This document shows, piece after piece, positions 38,416-46,624 of a DNA stretch of 51,848 bases (the first letter of the stretch is position 1; every line of letters starts with the position of its first letter). A program made the position numbers and the translations under genes. The notes under the pieces were generated by a model. It worked only from the letters and a program-made list of their open reading frames with translations. It was not told the origin of the DNA and made no database searches. Where the stretch lies: NCBI RefSeq assembly GCF_014837295.1, contig NZ_JACYHB010000019.1, positions 1-51,848 of the forward strand, written 5' to 3'. Source of the DNA: Cellulosimicrobium arenosum (GTDB lineage Bacteria > Actinomycetota > Actinomycetes > Actinomycetales > Cellulomonadaceae).

Positions 38416-39909
38416 TCACACGTCCGTGGGCAGCAGCACGGTCACGACCGTGGGTCCGCCCACCGGGCTGGACAGCTCGAACGTCCCGTCGACGGAGCGC
38501 ACGCGCTCCGCGAGCCCCGCGAGCCCCGACCGGTGACCGTCGGCACCGGGCTGGACGACGCGCGCGCCGCCCTGCCCGTCGTCGCGCACGCGCAGGCGCA
38601 GGCGCGCCCGGTCACGACGACCGCCGCGCCCGCCCGGAGCCGTGCCCTGCCGCTCGACGAGCACGTAGACCCCGCTCGCCCGCGCGTGCTTGACGGCGTT
38701 CGTCACGAGCTCCGCGACGCAGAAGTACGCGATCGACTCGACCGCGGGCGCGAGGCGGCCCGACGCCTCGACCGCGGGGTCGACGTCGACAGTGACCGGG
38801 AGCGGCGTGCGCGCCGCGAGCGTCTCGAGCGCGACCGCCAGGCCGTTGTCGAGCGCGGGCGGGTGGATGCCGCGCGCGAGCTCGCGCAGCTCGACGAGCG
38901 CCTCCTTCGTCGACGCGTGCGCCTGGTCGACGAGCGCGAGCGCGTCCGTGGGCTCGGACCCGGAGGCGAGCTGCTCCTTCGCCTCGCCGAGCTGCATCGC
39001 GACCGCGACGAGGCGCGCCTGCGTGCCGTCGTGCAGGTCGCGCTCGATCCGGCGCAGCTTCGCGTCGCCGTCCTCGACGGTGCGGCCGCGCGACTCCTCG
39101 AGGTCGGCGACCCGCAGGCTCGCGAGGGTCGGGGCGAGCAGCGCGACGGTGAGCACCCGGAACAGGTAGGTGACGGCACGCGTCACGTGGGGCCACACCC
39201 ACAGGAAGACCATCCCCACGAGGACGAGGCCCAGCTGGCGCACCGGTGTGTCCACGAACCAGTCGGTGCCGAACGACGCGCCACGGTGCCACGACCCGTC
39301 GCTCGTCTGCTGCAGCGGGAGGAACTGCGACCAGAACCAGTGCGTCGTCGCGCCGAGCCCCACCGCGAGGAATGCCGTGCTCACCACGAACCCGGTGATC
39401 GCGAGCGGGAACGTGACGAACAGGAACAGCAGCGTCCGCCACCCCGTGGCGTCCCCGAGCCCGCCCCAGAGCGTGCGCCAGAAGCCCCGCGGGCGCACGT
39501 ACGGCGAGGGGGCCGCGACGTCGGCGCCCAGCATGGACCGGACCATCGACCGGTACATCGAGCCCCAGCCGCGCCCGCCGAGCACCAGCGCGCTCGACAC
39601 GACGAGCCCGACCACCGTCACCCAGATCCCCGCCGTGAACGAGACGGTGAAGACCGTGTAGGCGAAGGCGAAGGGGGCGAGCAGGAGCGCGAGCCACAAG
39701 AAGCCGTACCCGCGCCACGTGCGGCCGGCGAACGGCGCGCGCAGGAACGCGACCGGCTCGTGGCGGTCCACGACCCGCGGGTCCCGGCGGGTGCCGGCAG
39801 GACCGGTCGCGCCCGGCACGCCAGGAGCCGGGGAGTCCGGGGCGGTACCCGACGGCGTGTCGTCCGGGCGGGGCACGGCGTCCTGCTGGTCAGAGGTCAC
39901 GGCTGTCAT
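38416..39909 (-). CDS. Sensor histidine kinase (HisKA_3 type)
   Basis: The 497-residue kinase has a Pro-rich N terminus (about 1-50) and a membrane sensor region with at least four helices (FLWLALLLAPFAFAYTVFTV, WVTVVGLVVSSALVLGG, then LFLFVTFPLAITGFVVSTAF). The H-box is IERDLHDGTQARLVAVAMQL. The ATPase domain contains AELVTNAVKHARASGV and HRSGLAGLAERVRSVDG. The ATG lies 6 nt after CAGACT, suggesting a leaderless transcript. It is the partner of the LuxR-type regulator downstream. Confidence 0.95.
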   Translation of the reverse strand: MTAVTSDQQDAVPRPDDTPSGTAPDSPAPGVPGATGPAGTRRDPRVVDRHEPVAFLRAPFAGRTWRGYGFLWLALLLAPFAFAYTVFTVSFTAGIWVTVVGLVVSSALVLGGRGWGSMYRSMVRSMLGADVAAPSPYVRPRGFWRTLWGGLGDATGWRTLLFLFVTFPLAITGFVVSTAFLAVGLGATTHWFWSQFLPLQQTSDGSWHRGASFGTDWFVDTPVRQLGLVLVGMVFLWVWPHVTRAVTYLFRVLTVALLAPTLASLRVADLEESRGRTVEDGDAKLRRIERDLHDGTQARLVAVAMQLGEAKEQLASGSEPTDALALVDQAHASTKEALVELRELARGIHPPALDNGLAVALETLAARTPLPVTVDVDPAVEASGRLAPAVESIAYFCVAELVTNAVKHARASGVYVLVERQGTAPGGRGGRRDRARLRLRVRDDGQGGARVVQPGADGHRSGLAGLAERVRSVDGTFELSSPVGGPTVVTVLLPTDV

Positions 39910-39915
39910 GGTGAC

Positions 39916-39921
39916 AGTCTG
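39916..39921 (-). promoter_or_regulatory. -10 element, leaderless kinase operon
   Basis: CAGACT on the minus strand, 6 nt, then ATG 39909; identical hexamer and spacing to the BldC-like gene at 13596. Confidence 0.45.
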
Positions 39922-39994
39922 GCCGGGCGTGCGCGGGACGAACAGGGTGCCGTCCGCCGAGCGCGGTGGGGACATCCCCCGCGCGGGCCGGGCC

Positions 39995-41275
39995 TCAGGC
40001 CGGTCGGTCCACCAGCTCGTCGGCGGAGTCGGGTGCCGGCCCGTCGTCCGGGGTGCGGCCGCCCGACCAGACCGACCAGACGACGACGGCCACGACCAGG
40101 ACGACACCGATGACGGTGAGCCACACGCCCTGGCTGCGCAGCGGACCGGTGATCCGGTCGAAGACGACGCCCGTGGCGTCGTCCGCGACCGAGGGCGGCA
40201 GCGCGGCGAGGTACTTCCCGCGACCGAACGCGATCGCACCCACGAGCAGCAGGCCGGCCGCGGCCCAGGTGCCCCCGACGAGCGCGGTCCCGCGGCGTCG
40301 GGCCGGGGCGATCCACACCGCGAGCGCGCCGAGCGCGACCACGACCCACGGCAGCCACGCTGCTGCCCGGGCCAGCCAGGCCACCCCGTTCTGCACCGCG
40401 GAGAGCTGGGGGAACTCGCCGACCGCGATCTGCGGGTCGACCGCGGGGATCGACTCCGCGAAGGAGAAGCCGCGGTCCTGGAGCTCGGCACGGACGTCGT
40501 CCACCACGGGACCGAGGCTCAGGTGCACGACGCCGTCCCGCGACACCTCGACGACGTCGCCCTCGCCCGTGACGACGTAGACGACGGCGCGGTGTCCCGC
40601 CCGGTTGGCGTTGTTCCACACCGCGACGAACGCGTCCGAGTCGACGACCCGTGTCACGATCTTGCGCACGAGCGACTCGACCTGCCCGTAGATCACGGGG
40701 GCCAGCGCCGCGGCGGCGGCGTCCGAGCGCTGGGTCGCCTGGCCGGACAGGATCGGTCGCTCCTCCGGGTCGATCGACGCCGCGACGCCGTCGAGCACCG
40801 ACGCGGTCATCGTCTCGACGTCGATCCGCTCCATGACCTGGTCCGTCACGACGTCCACGACCTTGCCCCTGACGGACTCGTCCTGGGCGAGCGGACTGAC
40901 CATCGCGACGTACCGGTCGGTGTTCAGGAGCGTGCCGTCGGCGTACCGGGCGACCACGGCCGCGATCGCGAGGACACCGCTCAGCACCAGCACGAGGCCG
41001 CACGCGGTCCACTGCACCCACCCCGGCACCCGCGACCCCGACCGCTCCCCGCGACCCGGACCCGTCCCCGAGTCCGGGCCTGTCCCCGCCTCCGGGCCCG
41101 TCCCGCCCGCGCGGGCTCTCGCCGCTGCCGTGTACTCGGGCTCGCCCACGAGCTCCTGCTCGTCCGCGCCGGACGGCTCGCCGGGGTGCTCCGTGGCCGT
41201 CTCACCGGCCGCGTCGGCGTGCTCCGCGGCGCCGGCGGACCCCGCGGCGTCGTCCTTCGGGTCGGTGCTCGGCAT
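39995..41275 (-). CDS. Membrane protein of unknown function
   Basis: The 426-residue protein has an acidic, Gly/Glu-rich cytoplasmic N terminus (about 1-85), a transmembrane helix (about 88-110), then a roughly 200-residue extracytoplasmic region (RYADGTLLNTDRYVAMVSPL to FAESIPAVDPQIAVGEFPQL). Three further helices lie near the C terminus. I recall similar actinobacterial integral membrane proteins beginning TLLNTDRYV but no function. ATG 41275 is placed 7 nt after GACAGT; upstream GTGs are possible. Confidence 0.7.
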   Translation of the reverse strand: MPSTDPKDDAAGSAGAAEHADAAGETATEHPGEPSGADEQELVGEPEYTAAARARAGGTGPEAGTGPDSGTGPGRGERSGSRVPGWVQWTACGLVLVLSGVLAIAAVVARYADGTLLNTDRYVAMVSPLAQDESVRGKVVDVVTDQVMERIDVETMTASVLDGVAASIDPEERPILSGQATQRSDAAAAALAPVIYGQVESLVRKIVTRVVDSDAFVAVWNNANRAGHRAVVYVVTGEGDVVEVSRDGVVHLSLGPVVDDVRAELQDRGFSFAESIPAVDPQIAVGEFPQLSAVQNGVAWLARAAAWLPWVVVALGALAVWIAPARRRGTALVGGTWAAAGLLLVGAIAFGRGKYLAALPPSVADDATGVVFDRITGPLRSQGVWLTVIGVVLVVAVVVWSVWSGGRTPDDGPAPDSADELVDRPA

Positions 41276-41282
41276 GCTCGGC

Positions 41283-41288
41283 ACTGTC
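41283..41288 (-). promoter_or_regulatory. -10-like element, leaderless membrane protein mRNA
   Basis: GACAGT on the minus strand, 7 nt, then ATG 41275. Confidence 0.3.
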
Positions 41289-41358
41289 ACGCTCCATCCG
41301 TACGTCGGGGTCTGGGGGCGAGAGTACGACCCCGGGTCACGGCGCGCGCGCCGACCCG

Positions 41359-42924
41359 TCAGTAGCGGTAGTGCTCGGGCTTGAACGGCCCCTCGGCGGA
41401 GACGCCCAGGTACTCGGCCTGCGCCGCCGAGAGCGTGGTCAGACGGACGCCGAGGGCGTCCAGGTGCAGGCGCGCGACCTTCTCGTCGAGAACCTTCGGC
41501 AGGCGGTAGACCCGCTGCTCGTAGGCGCGTGCGCCGTCCCCCGACGGTGCCTCCACCGCGTCGCGGTACAGCTCGATCTGACCGATCACCTGGTTGGAGA
41601 ACGAGTTGCTCATGACGAACGACGGGTGCCCCGTCGCGTTGCCCAGGTTCAGCAGGCGCCCCTCGGAGAGCACGATGATCGAGCGGTCGCCACGGTCCGT
41701 CCCGTCCGGCCCGACGCCGGCCGGGAACGTCCACTCGTGCACCTGCGGCTTGATCTCGGTGCGGGTGACGCCGGGCAGGTCGGCGAGACCGGCCATGTCG
41801 ATCTCGTTGTCGAAGTGGCCGATGTTCCCGACGACGGCCTTGTCCTTCATGGCCGCCATGTGCGCGGCCGTGACGACGTCCTTGTTGCCCGTCGTCGTGA
41901 TGAAGAAGTCCGCCTCGTCGAGCACGTCCTCGATGCGCGCGACCTGGTAGCCGTCCATCGCGGCCTGCAGGGCGCAGATCGGGTCGACCTCGGACACGAT
42001 CACGCGTGCGCCCTGGCCGCGGAACGCCTCGGCCGCCCCCTTGCCGACGTCGCCGTACCCGGCGACGAACGCGACCTTGCCGCCCATGAGGACGTCCGTG
42101 GCGCGGTTGATGCCGTCGGGCAGCGAGTGCCGGATCCCGTACTTGTTGTCGAACTTCGACTTGGTCACCGAGTCGTTGACGTTGATCGCCGGGAACAGCA
42201 GCTCACCGGCCTCGGCGAGCTGGTACAGGCGGTGCACGCCCGTCGTGGTCTCCTCCGTCACGCCGTGGATGGCCTGGGCGACCGCGGTCCAGCGCAGCGG
42301 GTCGGCGTCGAGCGCGCGGCGCAGCACTGCACGGACCACGTTCATCTCGTGCGTGTGGTCCGGCTCGCCCGGCAGCGTGTCCGGCGGGACGACGCCCGCG
42401 CGCTCGTACTGGAGCCCCAGGTGCACGAGCATCGTGGCGTCGCCGCCGTCGTCGAGGATCATGTTCGGCCCCGACGCGGCGCCGTCCGCGGCCGGCCAGA
42501 CGAGGATCTGCTCCGTGCAGTCCCAGTACTCCTCGAGAGACTCGCCCTTCCACGCGAAGACCGGCACCCCACGCGGGTCCGACGGCGTCCCGTCCGGCCC
42601 GACGGCGATCGCGGCGGCGGCCTCGTCCTGCGTGGAGAAGATGTTGCAGCTCGCCCAGCGGACCTCGGCGCCCAGCGCGGTGAGGGTCTCGATGAGCACG
42701 GCCGTCTGGACGGTCATGTGCAACGAGCCGGCGATGCGCGCGCCCGCGAGCGGCTGTGCGTCGGCGTACTCCGCGCGCAGCGCCATCAGGCCGGGCATCT
42801 CGTGCTCGGCGAGGCGGATCTGGTGGCGTCCGGCCTCGGCGAGGCTCAGGTCGCGGACCTTGTAGCGGCCGGGGACCTCGTCGAACCCGGGCGTCGAGGT
42901 GGGAGCGGTGGCGGTCGAGGACAT
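41359..42924 (-). CDS. ahcY: Adenosylhomocysteinase (SAH hydrolase)
   Basis: The 521-residue cytosolic NAD-dependent enzyme hydrolyses S-adenosylhomocysteine to adenosine and homocysteine, relieving inhibition of methyltransferases. Conserved parts are [36 protein letters not shown], the NAD loop [20 protein letters not shown], and the C terminus ending KPEHYRY. AGGAG lies 4 nt before the ATG. The leader (about 80 nt from the TACCCT box) has a 7-bp hairpin at 42988-43005 but no recognisable SAH riboswitch. Confidence 0.98.
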   Translation of the reverse strand: MSSTATAPTSTPGFDEVPGRYKVRDLSLAEAGRHQIRLAEHEMPGLMALRAEYADAQPLAGARIAGSLHMTVQTAVLIETLTALGAEVRWASCNIFSTQDEAAAAIAVGPDGTPSDPRGVPVFAWKGESLEEYWDCTEQILVWPAADGAASGPNMILDDGGDATMLVHLGLQYERAGVVPPDTLPGEPDHTHEMNVVRAVLRRALDADPLRWTAVAQAIHGVTEETTTGVHRLYQLAEAGELLFPAINVNDSVTKSKFDNKYGIRHSLPDGINRATDVLMGGKVAFVAGYGDVGKGAAEAFRGQGARVIVSEVDPICALQAAMDGYQVARIEDVLDEADFFITTTGNKDVVTAAHMAAMKDKAVVGNIGHFDNEIDMAGLADLPGVTRTEIKPQVHEWTFPAGVGPDGTDRGDRSIIVLSEGRLLNLGNATGHPSFVMSNSFSNQVIGQIELYRDAVEAPSGDGARAYEQRVYRLPKVLDEKVARLHLDALGVRLTTLSAAQAEYLGVSAEGPFKPEHYRY

Positions 42925-43012
42925 GGTTCTCCTGTGCTGTGGGTGCTCACGGTCGAGTGGTGCGCTGGGGGCTCCCGTCCGCGCCGTCGGCGGCTCTCGC
43001 CGCCGCACCCTC

Positions 43013-43018
43013 AGGGTA
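43013..43018 (-). promoter_or_regulatory. -10 element of ahcY
   Basis: TACCCT on the minus strand lies about 90 bp before ATG 42924 and gives a leader of about 80 nt. Confidence 0.4.
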
Positions 43019-43057
43019 CCGACGCCTGGCGACCCCCGCGCCGCCTGCCCGGACGGC

Positions 43058-43095
43058 GAACGCCCGCCCCCGGCTGCTGCCGGGGACGGGCGTTC
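43058..43095 (-). terminator. 16-bp hairpin terminator of the betaine transporter operon
   Basis: A 16-bp stem with one C-A mismatch and a 6-nt loop lies 22 bp after the substrate-binding protein stop and before the ahcY promoter. Confidence 0.75.
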
Positions 43096-43116
43096 GTGAT
43101 GTCTTCCGAGAAGGGC

Positions 43117-44046
43117 TCAGCCCTCCAGCGCGGGAACGACGTCGGGGTACTCCTCGAGCCACGCGTCGACACCGGCTGCCGGGTCGTCGGGGTGCTGGTT
43201 GACGACCTGGTCCTCCAGCGCGCCGTACTGCTCGTCGTCCAGCGCGATCTGCCCGATCCAGTCGGCGACGTCCGGGTACTCCTCGGAGATGCCCTCGGTG
43301 CCGAGGAAGTGCAGACCCTCTGCCTCTCCGAGCGCACCCTTCGGGTCCTCGAGATCCTTCACCGGGTAGGCCGAGTTCGCCCAGAACGGACGCCACAGCG
43401 TGACGAGGATGTCCTCCTGGTTCTCGGTGGCCTTCTCCAGCTCGGTGAGCATGGCCGTCGTCGAGGACTCCACGAGCTCGTAGCCTGCCTCGTCGAGACC
43501 GTAGTCGGGGATGACCGCGTCCTTGGTGATGTCAGTCAGCCCGGCGCCCGGCTCGATGCCGACGATCTTGCCGTCGAACATGTCGACGTTGTCCGCGAGC
43601 TCGTCGATCGAGTCGATGTCGGTGTACTCCGGCACCGCGAAGGTCAGCTTCGCGTTGTCGTAGTAGGTGTCGAGGTCCTCGATCTGGTCGCCGTACTGGT
43701 CCATGTACTTCGCGTGGGTGACCTCGGGCCAGGCCGACGGGTAGATGTCGACGTCGCCCCTGGACAGGGCCGTGTAGAGCAGCCCGGCGTCGCTGATCTC
43801 CTCGTGCTCGACCGTGTAGCCGGCCTCGTCGAGGAAGTGGTCCAGCAGGTAGGCGGTGCTCAGGCCGTCGGTCCACGACGGGATGTAGCCGAGCGTGATG
43901 GTCTTGTCGCCACCACCGTCGCCGTCTCCGCCGTCGCCGGCGGTGTCGTCCCCGTCGCTGCAGGCGGCGAGCGTGAGGCCGAGCGCCGCGGTGGCGGCCA
44001 CGGCCACGCCCTGACGCATCCGACGGTTCGTTCGGAGGGTACTCAT
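43117..44046 (-). CDS. Glycine betaine ABC transporter substrate-binding lipoprotein
   Basis: This 309-residue lipoprotein has a signal with lipobox LAAC, a Gly/Asp-rich linker and an OpuAC-type binding domain (ITLGYIPSWTDGLSTAYLLD, then GDVDIYPSAWPEVTHAKYMD). Aromatic residues in PSAWPE and LWRPFWANS fit the cation-pi box that holds quaternary ammonium groups. GAAGGA precedes the ATG. It is the third gene of an ATPase-permease-binding protein operon for osmoprotectant uptake. Whether the ligand is betaine, proline betaine or choline is not decided. Confidence 0.92.
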   Translation of the reverse strand: MSTLRTNRRMRQGVAVAATAALGLTLAACSDGDDTAGDGGDGDGGGDKTITLGYIPSWTDGLSTAYLLDHFLDEAGYTVEHEEISDAGLLYTALSRGDVDIYPSAWPEVTHAKYMDQYGDQIEDLDTYYDNAKLTFAVPEYTDIDSIDELADNVDMFDGKIVGIEPGAGLTDITKDAVIPDYGLDEAGYELVESSTTAMLTELEKATENQEDILVTLWRPFWANSAYPVKDLEDPKGALGEAEGLHFLGTEGISEEYPDVADWIGQIALDDEQYGALEDQVVNQHPDDPAAGVDAWLEEYPDVVPALEG

Positions 44047-44097
44047 GGGTGATTCCTTCCCTAGGGATGTCTTGCAGAAGGTCTGGACGGGGCGACG

Positions 44098-45012
44098 TCA
44101 GCCGACGTCGACCAGCACGGTCTCGGCCGCGGCGCGACGGCTGCGCACCATCGCGACGAGCGAACGTCCCGTGGGCTGGCCGATGGCACCGGTGAGCCGG
44201 TCCAGGAAGATGGCGAGGATGACGACCGCGAGCCCGGCCTCGAACCCGAGCGGGACGTCGAGGCGGGAGATCGAGGTCACGACCTCCTGGCCGAGGCCGC
44301 CGGCCCCGACGAGCCCGGCGATGACCGACATGGACAGCGCGAGCATGATGACCTGGTTGACCCCGGCCATGATGGTCGGCAGTCCGAGCGGGAGCTGGAT
44401 GCCCCACAGGATCTGGCCGCTGGTGCCGCCGAACGCCTCGCCCGCCTCGACCGTCTCCGAGTCGACCTGCCGGATGCCGAGCTCGGTGAGCCGCACGCCC
44501 GGGGGGAGCGCGAAGATGATCGTGGCGCAGACGCCGGGGACGACGCCGATGCCGAAGAAGATGACCACGGGCACCAGGTAGACGAACCCCGGCATGGTCT
44601 GCATGAAGTCGAGCACCGGACGGACCGCCGCGCTGAACGTGTCGTTGCGCGCGGCCAGGATGCCCACCGGGACGGCGATGAGGAGCGCGATGAGCGCGGC
44701 CACGATGACCAGCCCCAGGGTCTCCATCGCCGGTTCCCACATGTCCATGCTGACGACGAGGAGCGTGCCGAGGAGCGTGAAGAGCCCGAAGCCCCACGAG
44801 CGGACGAGCAGGGCGAGAAGGGTGAACAGCACGACCATGACCAGCGCCGGCAACGCCAGGAGCGTGTCGGTGACCGTCTCGACGAGGAACAGCAGGCTGG
44901 TGCTGATGGCGTCGAGCACGGGCGAGAGGTTGTCGTAGATCCAGTCGATGGCGCTCTTGACGCCGTCGCCGATGTGCAGGTCGGGGAGGACGGAATCGGT
45001 GCTGGTGGACAT
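44098..45012 (-). CDS. Glycine betaine/proline ABC transporter permease
   Basis: The 304-residue permease has five or six transmembrane helices and the EAA-type loop EAGEAFGGTSGQILWGIQLP that contacts the ATPase. Other parts are AARNDTFSAAVRPVLDFMQT and LSMSVIAGLVGAGGLGQEVV, typical of ProW/OpuAB proteins. The start overlaps the ATPase stop (TGATG). The soluble N-terminal 35 residues resemble those of ProW-like proteins. Confidence 0.95.
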   Translation of the reverse strand: MSTSTDSVLPDLHIGDGVKSAIDWIYDNLSPVLDAISTSLLFLVETVTDTLLALPALVMVVLFTLLALLVRSWGFGLFTLLGTLLVVSMDMWEPAMETLGLVIVAALIALLIAVPVGILAARNDTFSAAVRPVLDFMQTMPGFVYLVPVVIFFGIGVVPGVCATIIFALPPGVRLTELGIRQVDSETVEAGEAFGGTSGQILWGIQLPLGLPTIMAGVNQVIMLALSMSVIAGLVGAGGLGQEVVTSISRLDVPLGFEAGLAVVILAIFLDRLTGAIGQPTGRSLVAMVRSRRAAAETVLVDVG

Positions 45013-46385
45013 CAGACGGCTCCTGCCTGGTCGAGAGCGGACTGGCCGTCGGCGGCCACCGGGGCGTCCTCGACCGCGTTCGGGTCCGGGACCTCCTCGA
45101 CGGCGTCCGGGACGGAGAGCGCGCTCAGCAGCGTCACCCGGGGGATGACGCCCTGGAGGCGCCCCTGCTCGTCGACCACCACGAGGGGGGCCCGGCTGGA
45201 CGCCGCGTCGGCGAACAGCTCGACGAGCGGCGTGTCCGGCGTGACGCGGACGATCTCCGTGCTCACCGGCAGCCGGTCGACACCGCGCTTCACGGCGTCG
45301 GCGACGGCCTCCTCCCAGACCACGCCCTCGACCGTGCGGTTTCGACCTGTCACCAGCAGCGCGGGGACCTGGTTCTCGCGCATGAGCTTGTGCGCTGCCT
45401 TCGGGCCGGTCTCCGCACCGACGACCGCGACCGGGCGCTCCATGACAGCGCTAGCCGTCAGCACCCGGCTCCGGTCGACGTCCGCGACGAACTGGGCGAC
45501 GTAGTCGTTGGCGGGCTCGTTGAGGATCTGCTCCGCGGTGCCCACCTGGACGATCCGGCCGTCGCGCATCATCGCGATGCGGTCGCCCAGTCGCATGGCC
45601 TCGTTGAGGTCGTGGGTGATGAACAAGATCGTCTTGCCGAGCTCCGCCTGCAGCTCCAGGAGCTGGTCCTGCATCTCCTTGCGGATCAGCGGGTCCAGCG
45701 CGCTGAACGCCTCGTCCATCAGCAGGACGTCGGTGCCCGCGGCGAGCGCACGGGCGAGCCCGACGCGCTGCCGCATGCCGCCCGAGAGCTCCGACGGCAT
45801 GGAGCCGCCCCACCCCTTCAGGCCGACCATTCCCAGCGCCTCGTCTGCGCGCTGCTCGCGGTCGGCCTTCGACACGCCGCGCAGCGCGAGCGCGTACGCC
45901 GCGTTCTCGCCCACGGTGCGGTGCGGCAGCAGGGCGAAGTGCTGGAACACCATGCTCACCTTGGTGCGACGGACCTCACGCAGCTGCGCCGTGGACAGGT
46001 GCGTGACGTCCTGCCCGTCGATGCTGATGCTGCCGGCCGTCGGCTCCAGGAGCCCGTTCACCGTGCGGATCAGGGTGGACTTGCCGGAACCGGAGAGCCC
46101 CATCACCACGAAGATCTCGCCCGGGGCCACCTCGAAGGTGGCGTCGATGACCGCGGCGGTCAGACCTTCACGGCGCAGCTTCTCGCGGTCCGCACCCTCC
46201 TTGAGCATCCGGACACCGCGTTGGGGGCGACGACCGAAGATCTTGGTCAAGCCGTTTGCCTCGATGGCTGGCACAATTCTCCCGTGCTCGGGGACTGGGA
46301 CATGCGCCGGGGGTGCGCTCGCTGGGGCACCCGGGGCACGGACGCTCGACTGCTCGTGGCGCTGAGGCCCGGAGTCGGTCGTCAC
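45012..46385 (-). CDS. Glycine betaine/proline ABC transporter ATP-binding protein with CBS domains
   Basis: This is a 457-residue ProV/OpuAA-type ATPase. Walker A is GLSGSGKS (96-103), signature LSGGMRQRVGLARAL, Walker B LLMDEAFSALDPL, and the C-terminal half carries CBS domains that sense ionic strength in related transporters. GTG 46385 has GGAGGA 5 nt upstream. A second candidate, GTG 46274 (GGGAG upstream), would give 420 residues and a more usual N terminus; the extra 37 residues are Pro/Ala-rich. Osmotic induction, perhaps through MtrAB, is inference. Confidence 0.93.
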   Translation of the reverse strand: MTTDSGPQRHEQSSVRAPGAPASAPPAHVPVPEHGRIVPAIEANGLTKIFGRRPQRGVRMLKEGADREKLRREGLTAAVIDATFEVAPGEIFVVMGLSGSGKSTLIRTVNGLLEPTAGSISIDGQDVTHLSTAQLREVRRTKVSMVFQHFALLPHRTVGENAAYALALRGVSKADREQRADEALGMVGLKGWGGSMPSELSGGMRQRVGLARALAAGTDVLLMDEAFSALDPLIRKEMQDQLLELQAELGKTILFITHDLNEAMRLGDRIAMMRDGRIVQVGTAEQILNEPANDYVAQFVADVDRSRVLTASAVMERPVAVVGAETGPKAAHKLMRENQVPALLVTGRNRTVEGVVWEEAVADAVKRGVDRLPVSTEIVRVTPDTPLVELFADAASSRAPLVVVDEQGRLQGVIPRVTLLSALSVPDAVEEVPDPNAVEDAPVAADGQSALDQAGAV

Positions 46386-46624
46386 CTACTTCCTCCGACG
46401 GTATGACCCTGCTTTCGCAACGATCCGCGCAAAAGGGGCAAAGCGCAGCAACATCTTTACCATGCTGTGACACTCGGTATCACGCGGGCCACCGACCGCG
46501 GGTCCGGGTCGCGCCCTTTCGGGCAGAGCTCTCCGTCAGGTGTTCCCGTGGTGCCGCGCCGGACCTACGGTCGGACGAAGGCGTCTGCCGTGCGCCGCTC
46601 TTCACCCGCGACGGGAGGTCCGAC

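Noticed and set aside
42925-43057. SAH or SAM riboswitch before ahcY
   Set aside because: Only a simple 7-bp hairpin is visible; none of the conserved riboswitch core sequences could be recognised.
41371-44052. 893-codon open frame on the plus strand
   Set aside because: It runs antisense through ahcY and the betaine-binding protein and has Arg/Val/Asp-biased composition with no recognisable motif.
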